NCBI GenBank assembly: GCA_947166305.1
Contig: CAMVDV010000007.1
Span: forward strand, 20,982 to 84,981
Direction: 5' to 3'
Origin: an uncultured Prevotellaceae bacterium
GTDB taxonomy: Bacteria; Bacteroidota; Bacteroidia; Bacteroidales; Bacteroidaceae
Length of the DNA: 64,000 nt
The notes beneath the pieces were generated by a model. The model was not told the origin of the DNA, ran no database searches, and worked only from the letters and a program-made list of their open reading frames with translations. The position numbers and the translations under genes were made by a program. This document shows positions 57,264 through 64,000 of the stretch, one piece after another; position 1 is the first letter of the stretch; each line of letters starts with the position of its first letter.

Positions 57264-58706
57264 CTACTTCACCAGAATCTTCTTGCGCAGGAAGATGTAG
57301 AGTCCGCTGTCGAGCTGATGCACTTGCTCCTGAGTAGCGTTCTTCATGACCAGAATGCCTTCGGGAGTATAGACGTCGGCGGGTGTGTCGGCAGTCGTCT
57401 CCTCGCTTTCTCCGATGCCCGAAGCCGTGTCGCTGGCAGGGAACATCAGCATCAGGGCGGGCATTCCGCTGCCTCCGTAGCTCTCAACAACATCGGTTGC
57501 CGACGTCTTCTTGGCGAAGTTGCCCATTTGCAGACCGCGCTCTGCATCCATGTTGACGTAGGCGCGCTGGATGTTGCGCTGGATGTGAGAGAGATACTTC
57601 CTGGTGAGCGACTCGCTCAGGCCACAGTCGTAGATGAGCGTGCGCATGTACTGGGCATAGATGGCTGCGTAGATGCCTTGCTCGTAGCCTGTTTCGTAGC
57701 GGAGGATGCCGCCCGTGCACATGCTGTTGATGACGTAGTTGGCGGCACGCTGGGCTTTGGTGAGATAGCTCACCTCGTGGGTGAGAAGATAGAGCAGGCA
57801 GCTGGCTCCGATGTAGGTGGCCTGGTTGTAGAGGTGGTCGCTGTACTCAGGTCCGCCTCCATGTATGCCGTCGGCCACACGTCCGTTGCTGACGAGCGTC
57901 TGGTCAGCCCAGGCATATATCTCCTTCGCCTTCTCGAGATACCACTCCTTGGTCTGCCTCGTCGGGCGAGATGAAGTGGGTGCCGTGCGACCTTCGGGCA
58001 CAAGTCTGTGGAGCAGGCAGGCAGCGATGACGGTCGGGAAGTTGATGCATGCCGAACGGAAATCGCCTGGCTGGTGAGGATTGGCGTGGTCGATGGGTTG
58101 CCATTCCCAGAACATGCCGCCTCCAGACTTGCCTTCGAAGCGTGCAGGGTCGGCATAGGAGCCGTCGTCGCCCACCTTGGCCGAGCCGTACCACACGCGG
58201 CAGAAGCTCCTCTCGCTGTAGGTGAGATACTCCGTCCTGCCGAAAGTCTCGTAGGCACGCGCCAAGGCACACGTCCACCACATGATGTCGTCGTAGACAA
58301 ACCAGCCGTTGTTCGTGTTGCTATTATCGAAGTCGAAGTTCACATAGTGCGATTTCTCGCCTCGGTATATCTTGTCGTGCAGCGCCTTGTACTTTCTGGT
58401 TCGCGTCTCGTCGCCCTCTGCCTTGGCACGGTTGTAGGCATTGATGACCATGTCGTACATGATGGCCTGGCACCAGATGGCCGCAGCGCAGCCCGACACA
58501 TCGTTGTCCCTGTAGCCGTTGCCGCGGTGGTCGGCATTGGGTTGCTCCGTGTCGGCCTTGTAGATGTTGCGCGTCTTGTCGAGGAAGGCAGTGTTGAAGT
58601 CATCGTAGGCCTTCCATTCGGCCTCGTCGTCGTAGGTGATGTTCACCTGGGCACAAGCAAGGCTTGTCCATGCCAGCAGAGGGAGGAGGATTGATAAGTG
58701 CTTCAT
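57264..58706 (-). CDS. Glycoside hydrolase family 76 (alpha-1,6-mannanase-like)
   Basis: 480 aa with a signal peptide (MKHLSILLPLLAWTSLACA, then Q). The catalytic Asp pair of GH76 is in NNGWFVYDDIMWWTCALARA. GGGMFWEWQPIDHANPHQPG, TYIGASCLLYLLTHEVSYLT and GGILRYETGYEQGIYAAIYA are further (alpha/alpha)6-barrel features. It cleaves alpha-1,6-mannan such as the yeast cell-wall backbone. A type IX-like tail (DVYTPEGILVMKNATQEQVH ... LYIFLRKKILVK) is visible. It is next to GH92 on the same strand, so mannan breakdown is the probable task. Confidence 0.93.
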   Translation of the reverse strand: MKHLSILLPLLAWTSLACAQVNITYDDEAEWKAYDDFNTAFLDKTRNIYKADTEQPNADHRGNGYRDNDVSGCAAAIWCQAIMYDMVINAYNRAKAEGDETRTRKYKALHDKIYRGEKSHYVNFDFDNSNTNNGWFVYDDIMWWTCALARAYETFGRTEYLTYSERSFCRVWYGSAKVGDDGSYADPARFEGKSGGGMFWEWQPIDHANPHQPGDFRSACINFPTVIAACLLHRLVPEGRTAPTSSRPTRQTKEWYLEKAKEIYAWADQTLVSNGRVADGIHGGGPEYSDHLYNQATYIGASCLLYLLTHEVSYLTKAQRAANYVINSMCTGGILRYETGYEQGIYAAIYAQYMRTLIYDCGLSESLTRKYLSHIQRNIQRAYVNMDAERGLQMGNFAKKTSATDVVESYGGSGMPALMLMFPASDTASGIGESEETTADTPADVYTPEGILVMKNATQEQVHQLDSGLYIFLRKKILVK

Positions 58707-58730
58707 TGATGATGCTTTTTTTTGCTTAAG

Positions 58731-58763
58731 AGGGCTTATAGGGTCCGTTGCCCTATAAGCCCT
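58731..58763. repeat. Perfect 13-bp inverted repeat AGGGCTTATAGGG between GH92 and GH76
   Basis: AGGGCTTATAGGG, loop TCCGTTG, CCCTATAAGCCCT. Stable hairpin in the GH92-GH76 spacer; it could reduce read-through or protect the upstream mRNA. Same word family as the filler at 1033-1129. Confidence 0.8.
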
Positions 58764-58792
58764 GTAAGGTGTGTTGGGTTCACCTGAGTGTT

Positions 58793-61093
58793 TTACTTCT
58801 TTTTCTTTCCTTTGGCAGCCTGCTTGTACTCCTTGCTGAAGGAATAGGGAGCAGCCTCTGGGTTCGTGCCTCTCTGTCGGTTAGGCTCGGCCTGCATGTT
58901 GTAGTCCATCTTCATGCCTGCCACGACGTCGGTGTGCTTGACGTAGTTCTTGTCGTAGGCCACGCCGTTGACCTTGAGGCTACCGACGTAGCGGTTGGCA
59001 TCGCTCTGCTGCGGCGCCGTAATCACCACGTCCTTGCCGTTCTCGAGGTGCAACGTCATCTTCTTGAAGTAAGGTGCACCGAGCACATACTCTCCGCTGC
59101 CTGGGCAAACGGGATAGAATCCCATGGCTGTGAAGATGTACCAAGCCGATGTCTGCCCGTTGTCCTCGTCGCCACAATAGCCGTCGGCGTGAGCGTTGTA
59201 CATTCTGTTCATCGTCTCGCGCAACCAGTACTGGCTCTTCCAAGGCTCGCCGCTGTAGGCATACATATATATCATGTGCTGAATGGGCTGGTTGCCGTGA
59301 GCATAGTTGCCCATGTTCATGATTTGCATCTCACGAATCTCGTGGATGACGCCGCCATAGTAACTTTCGTCGAAGATGGGCGGAAGGATGAAGACGCTGT
59401 CGAGCATCTGATTGAACACAGCCTTTCCTCCCATGAGGTCGATGAGTCCCTGCGGATCGTGGAAGACACTCCACGAGTAGTGCCAGCTGTTTCCCTCGGT
59501 GAAAGCGTCGCCCCACTTGAAGGGATTGAAGTTGGGTGCCCAGTCGCCGTTGGCAAGCTTGCCGCGCATCAGGTTATAGTTCTTGTCGAAGAGGTTCTTG
59601 TAGTTGAAGGCACGCTCGGCATACACCTTGATTTCCTTCTCCGGTTTGCCGAGAGCCTGACCGAGTTTGTAGATGCTCCAGTCGTCGAAGGCATACTCCA
59701 GCGTGCGTGCAGCACTCTCGTTGATGCTGTCGTAGGGAACATAGCCGAGCTTGTTGTAAGCCTGCCATTGCTTGCGACCGCTCGTGGTGCGAGGCAAGTC
59801 GGCATTGGCGCCGTGCTTCACAGCTTCCCAAAGCGCGTCGATGTCATAACCGCGAATGCCTTTGAGGTAAGCGTCGGCCACAACGCTCGCAGAGTTGTTG
59901 CCCACCATGCAGGCACGATGTCCGGGAGCACTCCATTCGGGCAGGAATCCACTCTCCTTGTAAGCGTTCGCCCAGCCTTCCTGCATCTTCTGGCTCATGC
60001 TCGGGTACATCAGGTTCACCAATGGGAAGAGCGCCCGGAAGGTATCCCAGAAACCTGTGTCGGCGAAAAGGTAGCCAGGCAGGACCTGACCGTTGTAGGG
60101 ACTGTAGTGAACGACTTCGCCCTTCGCGTTGATTTCATAGAAACTGCGGGGGAAGAGCGTGCTGCGATAGAGACAACTGTAGAAAGTGCGGAGGCGGTCG
60201 ACGTCGCTTGTGTCGTCCACATCAATGACGCTCAGCACCTTATTCCACTCCTGCCTGCCGGCCTCGCTTATCTCTTCGAGACTCTTGCCTCCCAGTTCCT
60301 TGAGGTTCTGCTCGGCCTGCTCGATGCTGATGAACGAGCTGGCGACACGAACGTTGATTTGTTCGCCGCGCTTGGTCTGGAATCCTACGGCAGCCGCCGC
60401 GTGCTTGCTCTTCATCTCAAGGTTGCGGCTCTCCTTACCCTCGTCGGCTGTGGAATGATAGAAGAAGGGACGGTCGAATTTCAAGACGAAATAGTTCTTG
60501 AAACCTTCGGGCACGCCGCCGCTGTTGCGCGTCGTGTAGCCCACAACCTTGTTCTCGCCGGGAATAACCTTGACGTAGGAACCATGATCGAAAGCATCGA
60601 CGATGACGAAGTTCTTGCCTTCGGGCATCGTGAAGCGGAAGATGGCGGCACGACTTGTAGGAGCTATCTCGGTGGTGATGTCGTAGTCTGCAAGATATAC
60701 CTTATAATAATGTGGCTTGCTCACTTCTGCCTTGTGGCTGAACCAACTGGCACGTTTGTTCTCATCGAAGACAGGTGCGTCGCCAGCCTCGGGCATGATG
60801 TTGAACATAGCGTAGTCGTTCATCCAAGGGCTTGGCTGGTGGGTCTGTTTGAAGCCACGTATCTTCTCGGCATCATAGGTGTAGCACCAGCCATTGCCCA
60901 TCATTCCTGTCTGCGGAGTCCAGAAGTTCATGCCCCAGGGAAGAGCGATGGCGGGATAGGTGTTGCCCGTGGAGAGTCCACCCGTGGAGTGTGAACCGAC
61001 AAGGGGATTGACGTACTGCACGGGATCGTCTATTGCGTAAGTTCCCGTGAAAAAGGATAATGCGGCAAAGGCTGCCAGGATGTGCTTCTTCAT
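58793..61093 (-). CDS. GH92 family alpha-mannosidase
   Basis: 766 aa with a signal peptide (MKKHILAAFAALSFFTGTYA). GH92 signature stretches are seen: DDPVQYVNPLVGSHSTGGLS, NTYPAIALPWGMNFWTPQTG, GFKQTHQPSPWMNDYAMFNI, FYSCLYRSTLFPRSFYE and YCGDEDNGQTSAWYIFTAMG followed by FYPVCPGSGEYVLG. GH92 enzymes are calcium-dependent exo-alpha-mannosidases on N-glycans or yeast mannan. It lies with GH76, DUF1080 and an oxidoreductase on one strand, DUF1080 ending just 2 bp before it. The lysine-rich end KQAAKGKKKK is typical. Confidence 0.96.
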   Translation of the reverse strand: MKKHILAAFAALSFFTGTYAIDDPVQYVNPLVGSHSTGGLSTGNTYPAIALPWGMNFWTPQTGMMGNGWCYTYDAEKIRGFKQTHQPSPWMNDYAMFNIMPEAGDAPVFDENKRASWFSHKAEVSKPHYYKVYLADYDITTEIAPTSRAAIFRFTMPEGKNFVIVDAFDHGSYVKVIPGENKVVGYTTRNSGGVPEGFKNYFVLKFDRPFFYHSTADEGKESRNLEMKSKHAAAAVGFQTKRGEQINVRVASSFISIEQAEQNLKELGGKSLEEISEAGRQEWNKVLSVIDVDDTSDVDRLRTFYSCLYRSTLFPRSFYEINAKGEVVHYSPYNGQVLPGYLFADTGFWDTFRALFPLVNLMYPSMSQKMQEGWANAYKESGFLPEWSAPGHRACMVGNNSASVVADAYLKGIRGYDIDALWEAVKHGANADLPRTTSGRKQWQAYNKLGYVPYDSINESAARTLEYAFDDWSIYKLGQALGKPEKEIKVYAERAFNYKNLFDKNYNLMRGKLANGDWAPNFNPFKWGDAFTEGNSWHYSWSVFHDPQGLIDLMGGKAVFNQMLDSVFILPPIFDESYYGGVIHEIREMQIMNMGNYAHGNQPIQHMIYMYAYSGEPWKSQYWLRETMNRMYNAHADGYCGDEDNGQTSAWYIFTAMGFYPVCPGSGEYVLGAPYFKKMTLHLENGKDVVITAPQQSDANRYVGSLKVNGVAYDKNYVKHTDVVAGMKMDYNMQAEPNRQRGTNPEAAPYSFSKEYKQAAKGKKKK

Positions 61094-61094
61094 A

Positions 61095-61853
61095 TTAAAG
61101 TTCCTTTATCTTGACGTTCTTGAACCAAACTTCATCGCCGTGGTCTTGGAGCAGGATGCGTCCGTCGCGGTTGCCGAAGTTCGGCCAGTTCTTGTACTTA
61201 CTGTAGGCGACGAGCGCGTTCCACTCCTGGTTGTTGCGTTCATATTCGAGGAGTTTCACGCCGTTGAGCCAGTGCTCCACATGACCATCCTTGACGATGA
61301 CGCAGGCGGTGTTCCACGTTGTGATGTCGAAGGGCTTCTGTTCGGGTGCAGGGATGAGGTCGTAGAGCGAGCCGAGCTTGCGGTTTCCCTTCACGCCGAG
61401 CTTGGCATCGGGGTGACGGAGGTCGTCGAGAATCTGGAACTCGCAGCCTATGGCACTGCCTTCGCCCATGTTCATGTCGGGATCGACGAAGTATTTGATG
61501 CCGCTGTTAGCGCCTTCTGTTATCTTGAAGTCAACCTTCAGGATAAAGTTGTGGTAGTTTTTCTCGGTGACGATGTCGCCTCCGTTGCCGCTCTCGGCTC
61601 CGTTGGCTTTCTCCACCTTGAGGATTCCTTCCTCGATGCGCCATCCTTTCTGCGGGAAGGTCTGGAGCTTGGCGCCTCGCCAGCCGTTGGTTGTCTTGCC
61701 GTCCCAGAGGAGTTTCCATCCTTCGCGCTGCTCCTGTTCGGTGAGGACGTTGTCGGTGGTGGGCACGGGAGCGGGCTGTGCTGCTACTTTCTTTACTTTT
61801 GCCGATGCAGGAAGCAGGGCCAGCATCGACAGGGCTATGATAATCTTTTTCAT
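61095..61853 (-). CDS. DUF1080 protein (3-keto-disaccharide hydrolase-like)
   Basis: 252 aa with a signal peptide ([18 protein letters not shown]). [60 protein letters not shown] and [20 protein letters not shown] are the concanavalin-like DUF1080 pattern. Characterised relatives hydrolyse 3-ketoglucosides or related 3-keto-sugars made by Gfo/Idh dehydrogenases. The next upstream gene is such an oxidoreductase, so the pair may act through a 3-keto intermediate on an exported glycan. The substrate is unknown. Confidence 0.92.
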   Translation of the reverse strand: MKKIIIALSMLALLPASAKVKKVAAQPAPVPTTDNVLTEQEQREGWKLLWDGKTTNGWRGAKLQTFPQKGWRIEEGILKVEKANGAESGNGGDIVTEKNYHNFILKVDFKITEGANSGIKYFVDPDMNMGEGSAIGCEFQILDDLRHPDAKLGVKGNRKLGSLYDLIPAPEQKPFDITTWNTACVIVKDGHVEHWLNGVKLLEYERNNQEWNALVAYSKYKNWPNFGNRDGRILLQDHGDEVWFKNVKIKEL

Positions 61854-61867
61854 CTTTCTTGTTTGTT

Positions 61868-61910
61868 ATTTCGTTATGACGTTATAACGTTATTTCGTTA
61901 TGACGATTTT
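61868..61910. repeat. TCGTTATGACGTTATAACGT filler repeat
   Basis: TTTCGTTATGACGTTATAACG plus a second copy of TCGTTATGACG between the DUF1080 and oxidoreductase genes, the same family as 11838-11910. Confidence 0.65.
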
Positions 61911-61923
61911 CCCATAAGGGAAT

Positions 61924-63360
61924 TTAGTCAATCTTATAGAACTCTTCCCAGCCCTTGCGTGGCGGCATACCGCTGAGCATGGCGTTGGCGAAGGCATTGT
62001 TTGTGAACTGCTTGGTGCGTGGGTCGAAGAAGAGCTGGGTGTTGAGTCTCTGTGCGATGACGCCGAGGCAGAACACCTGGCAGAGCACGCCTGCTATCTG
62101 GAAGGGCGAGCGTGTCTTCTCCTGACCCATGCATGCACGGAGGAAGTTGACGTAGTGGTTGCTCGGGCTCTTGGGCACTTCGGGCAACTTGCCTTCCATC
62201 TCTTTCGCCTTTTCCTCAGGGATAATCTTGAGGGTGCTGCCGTGGCTGCCTCCCTTGAAGATGAGGTCGCGGCTATAGATTATCTTTCCCGGGCTGACCT
62301 TTGCGGCTGCATTCTTGAAATCGTTCTGTCCGCTGGCCGGAATGTTGGCTGCCATCTCGCTCTTGCCGTAGCCTGCGGGCAGGGGAGGCAGGTTGTCCAC
62401 GCCGTCGTACCATGTGATGTCGCAAGGAGGCATACCGTCGCGTGCGCCGAAGCGGAAGAGGATGGTGCTGGAATAGGGGTAGAAGAATTCGTTATGGTAC
62501 TTGGCATGTTTGAGCGTGACCTCGTATGGCAGGCCGAGATGCAGGAACTCATGGACGGTGTCGAGTATGTGAGCGCCCCAATCGCCGAGGGCTCCCATGC
62601 CGAAGTCATACCAGCTGCGCCAGTCGCCCTGATGGAAGAGGCGGCTATAGTTGTGGTATCTGACGCCGCAGTGCCAAGTGTCCCAGTCCATGCCTTCGGG
62701 GATGGTGTCGCCCTCGGGCATCTGCTTCATGTTCCAGTCGTACTTGTGCCAACGCCGGGCCTCGTTCATGTGGGCGGTGACTGCTGTGACATCCTTGATA
62801 ATGCCAGCCTCTTGCCATGCCTTGAACTGGAAATAGTTGGCCTCGGAGTGGCCTTGGTTGCCCACCTGCGTGGCAAGTTCGGGGTGACGGTTGGCCATCT
62901 CGATGAGGAGCTCGCCCTCCTGGAAGGTGCGGATGAGGGGCTTCTCGCAATAGACGTGCTTGCCGGCCTTCATAGCGGCCATGCAGACGAAGAAATGGGA
63001 GTGGTCGGGCACACTGATGGCCACGGCGTCGAACTTGTCGGCGTACTCGTCGAAGAGCTTACGGAAGTCGGTGAACCGCTTAGCGTCGGGGTACATGCCC
63101 AACACCTTCTGGCACTGTTTGCCCTGAAGGTCAACGTCGCACAGCGCCACGACGTCCACCATGCCGGTCTTGGCGAACTCCTCGATGTTCTGCTGACCGC
63201 GGTTGCCGATGCCGATGTAGGCAATCTTCACTTTGTCGCTCTTGGGAGCCGTGGCGGGCTGCACTTTCTTCTTGCCGGCGGCCAGCACCTCGGAGGGAGC
63301 CAGAGCAGAGCCTGCTGCAAGCAGACCAACTCCCTTGAGGAAATCTCTTCTTGTTGACAT
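61924..63360 (-). CDS. Gfo/Idh/MocA family oxidoreductase, exported
   Basis: 478 aa. It begins with a twin-arginine-type signal (MSTRRDFLKGVGLLAAGSAL). VKIAYIGIGNRGQQNIEEF is the NAD(P) Rossmann loop, HVYCEKPLIRTFQEGELLIE contains the family EKP motif, and the C-terminal beta sheet domain follows. Family members oxidise or epimerise sugars. With the exported DUF1080 protein and glycoside hydrolases it forms a plausible periplasmic sugar-processing set. A TAACTTTG box at 63400-63407 (minus strand) is the promoter of the group. Confidence 0.94.
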   Translation of the reverse strand: MSTRRDFLKGVGLLAAGSALAPSEVLAAGKKKVQPATAPKSDKVKIAYIGIGNRGQQNIEEFAKTGMVDVVALCDVDLQGKQCQKVLGMYPDAKRFTDFRKLFDEYADKFDAVAISVPDHSHFFVCMAAMKAGKHVYCEKPLIRTFQEGELLIEMANRHPELATQVGNQGHSEANYFQFKAWQEAGIIKDVTAVTAHMNEARRWHKYDWNMKQMPEGDTIPEGMDWDTWHCGVRYHNYSRLFHQGDWRSWYDFGMGALGDWGAHILDTVHEFLHLGLPYEVTLKHAKYHNEFFYPYSSTILFRFGARDGMPPCDITWYDGVDNLPPLPAGYGKSEMAANIPASGQNDFKNAAAKVSPGKIIYSRDLIFKGGSHGSTLKIIPEEKAKEMEGKLPEVPKSPSNHYVNFLRACMGQEKTRSPFQIAGVLCQVFCLGVIAQRLNTQLFFDPRTKQFTNNAFANAMLSGMPPRKGWEEFYKID

Positions 63361-63399
63361 AATGTAACTTGTTTAGTGTAAATTTGTACTATCTGCCCA

Positions 63400-63407
63400 C
63401 AAAGTTA
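63400..63407 (-). promoter_or_regulatory. -7 box of the GH92/GH76 gene group
   Basis: TAACTTTG on the minus strand, 40 bp before the ATG at 63360. Confidence 0.75.
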
Positions 63408-63608
63408 GCAAAAATAATCCTATGTGCAAGCATTTTGCAGTTAAAAAATGTGCAATGCCGCAGGTTTTTCGGTTTCGGAGCGTTCGGGCAGAAGAAAAAT
63501 GGAGCAGACGGAGGGACGATGTGGCCTGCCCCGATGCAAAATACGCGACAGCGTAGCGCTCCCCGCGCCAAGCCCTCGCGCCGAACATCGCCTGCCCTTA
63601 TGTTTGAC

Positions 63609-63674
63609 CCATGCGCATGGAACGATGGACCCATGCGCATGGGTCGATGGTTCCATGCGCATGGGTCAAACCCC
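63609..63674. repeat. 22-bp tandem array A12 with palindromic core CCATGCGCATGG
   Basis: CCATGCGCATGG, a perfect 12-bp palindrome, occurs at 63609, 63631 and 63653, exactly 22 bp apart. Each copy is flanked by GA or GT and GTCGATG-type linkers. Confidence 0.93.
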
Positions 63675-63747
63675 ACCGCCTGCCCTTCCGGGCACCAGGC
63701 TGTGCCGGACGGCACACCACGGCAGGCCGCCAGACGCAGGAGGCAAC

Positions 63748-63777
63748 AAAAAAAGGCACTGCCCGAAAGCAGTGCCC
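63748..63777 (-). terminator. Terminator of the small-protein gene
   Basis: GGCACTGC / GCAGTGCC with a 6-nt loop; on the minus strand it is followed by a run of seven T residues. Confidence 0.85.
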
Positions 63778-63817
63778 CAAACAAATTAAAAACTAAATTC
63801 AGTGCTTATGAAGACAC

Positions 63818-63979
63818 CTACCAGTCAATGTCCCAGGTGCCGTCGCCGGCATCCTGTTCCTTGACATATTCTTCGCTGCCGGACTCGTCCGACACCGTGA
63901 TGCTTGTCACCGTGAGAAGGCCGTCGGCCATCTCTGCCACGTCAACTCTGACGGAGGGGATAATATATGTCTTTCTCAT
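63818..63979 (-). CDS. 53-aa small protein (MRKTYIIPSVRVDVAEMADG...)
   Basis: ATG at 63979, TAG at 63818-63820, too short for the ORF track. The sequence begins MRKTYIIPSVRVDVAEMADG and ends GDGTWDIDW. It has the make-up of the short Prevotella and Bacteroides proteins that start K-T-Y-x-x-P-x-V/I-x-V and end in a negatively charged tail; I recall such proteins as common and uncharacterised. A rho-independent terminator follows. There is no signal peptide or membrane segment. The function is unknown. Confidence 0.75.
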   Translation of the reverse strand: MRKTYIIPSVRVDVAEMADGLLTVTSITVSDESGSEEYVKEQDAGDGTWDIDW

Positions 63980-64000
63980 AAATTACGCTTTATATCATTT

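Larger units (their letters stand above)
63361..63817. other. 457-bp intergenic region
   Basis: Holds the oxidoreductase promoter (63400-63407, minus strand), a GC-rich stretch without convincing coding frame, the 22-bp array A12 and a terminator hairpin. The 60-130 aa ORFs predicted here read through the repeats and terminator and are not credible. Confidence 0.7.

Noticed and set aside
58748-60994. 748-aa plus-strand ORF
   Set aside because: Exact antisense shadow of the GH92 gene, which has intact family motifs.
1-64000. Prophage, integrative element or polysaccharide utilisation locus with SusC/D
   Set aside because: No integrase, phage structural gene, conjugation gene or SusC/SusD homologue was recognised in any frame of the track.

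Overview
This window looks like a contiguous chromosomal piece of a Bacteroidales genome, most likely Prevotellaceae. The support is: the Bacteroidetes -7 promoter box TAnnTTTG (TATCTTTGCA, TACCTTTG, TACTTTTG) upstream of many genes; weak or absent Shine-Dalgarno sequences; secreted proteins with short type IX-like C-terminal tails; and typical families of the group (DUF4956, DUF2490, DUF2027, DUF2851, DUF2723, HU-family, GH92, GH76, GH115). The DNA is GC-rich with AT-rich spacers. No rRNA, transposase, integrase, prophage or CRISPR array was seen.

Layout. 1-1162: end of an unknown gene and rfbA (dTDP-glucose). 1196-5375 (minus): five-gene envelope operon with a polyphosphate-polymerase-like VTC protein, DUF4956 membrane protein, DUF2490 outer-membrane protein and two secreted proteins. 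5518-7937: frr-rsgA and argB. 8057-9170: ECF sigma factor with a probable anti-sigma partner. 9465-13735 (minus): sugar permease, ROK kinase and a large mannose-6-phosphate isomerase, a plausible mannose operon. 13848-17763: HU-like protein and a large secreted cohesin-like protein. 17854-21611: alaS, a MerR regulator and tRNA-Val. 21828-25678: the arabinose operon araD-araA-kinase. 25960-30898: DUF2723 glycosyltransferase-like protein, deacetylase and a QueG-like protein. 31382-36529 (minus): dapB-lepB-wbqC-rluA-PHP. 36624-42656 (plus): DUF2851, thioesterase, dprA, greA, HIT, SGNH hydrolase and mannose-1-phosphate guanylyltransferase. 42749-46035: DUF2027, zinc metallopeptidase and queA. 46182-51935: a surface protein and a GH115 alpha-glucuronidase. 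52039-56273: a helix-hairpin-helix protein, two tandem NSS transporters and VanZ. 56346-63360 (minus): DD-dipeptidase, GH76, GH92, DUF1080 and a Gfo/Idh oxidoreductase, a mannan or glycan degradation set. 63818-63979: a 53-aa small protein.

The unusual part lies between, and sometimes inside, the genes. First, twelve short tandem arrays of unrelated sequence share an exact 22-bp period; most sit just after stop codons and many units have a dyad-symmetric core. Second, a family of G/C palindromic mini-elements (CCCCCTTTAGGGGG type) and AT-rich filler repeats sits inside coding genes without breaking the frame: queG (a 37-bp perfect inverted repeat), queA (four insertions), rluA, a helix-hairpin-helix protein, manA, and small ones in alaS and the sigma factor. 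This resembles the Rickettsia palindromic elements. Third, a 193-bp MITE-like element with 19-bp perfect terminal inverted repeats and a 5-bp target duplication lies after queG. The QueG-like protein has lost most of its iron-sulfur cysteines at the insertion site.

Coordinates and repeats were read by eye from the sequence and ORF track; family names come from motif recognition, not database searches.
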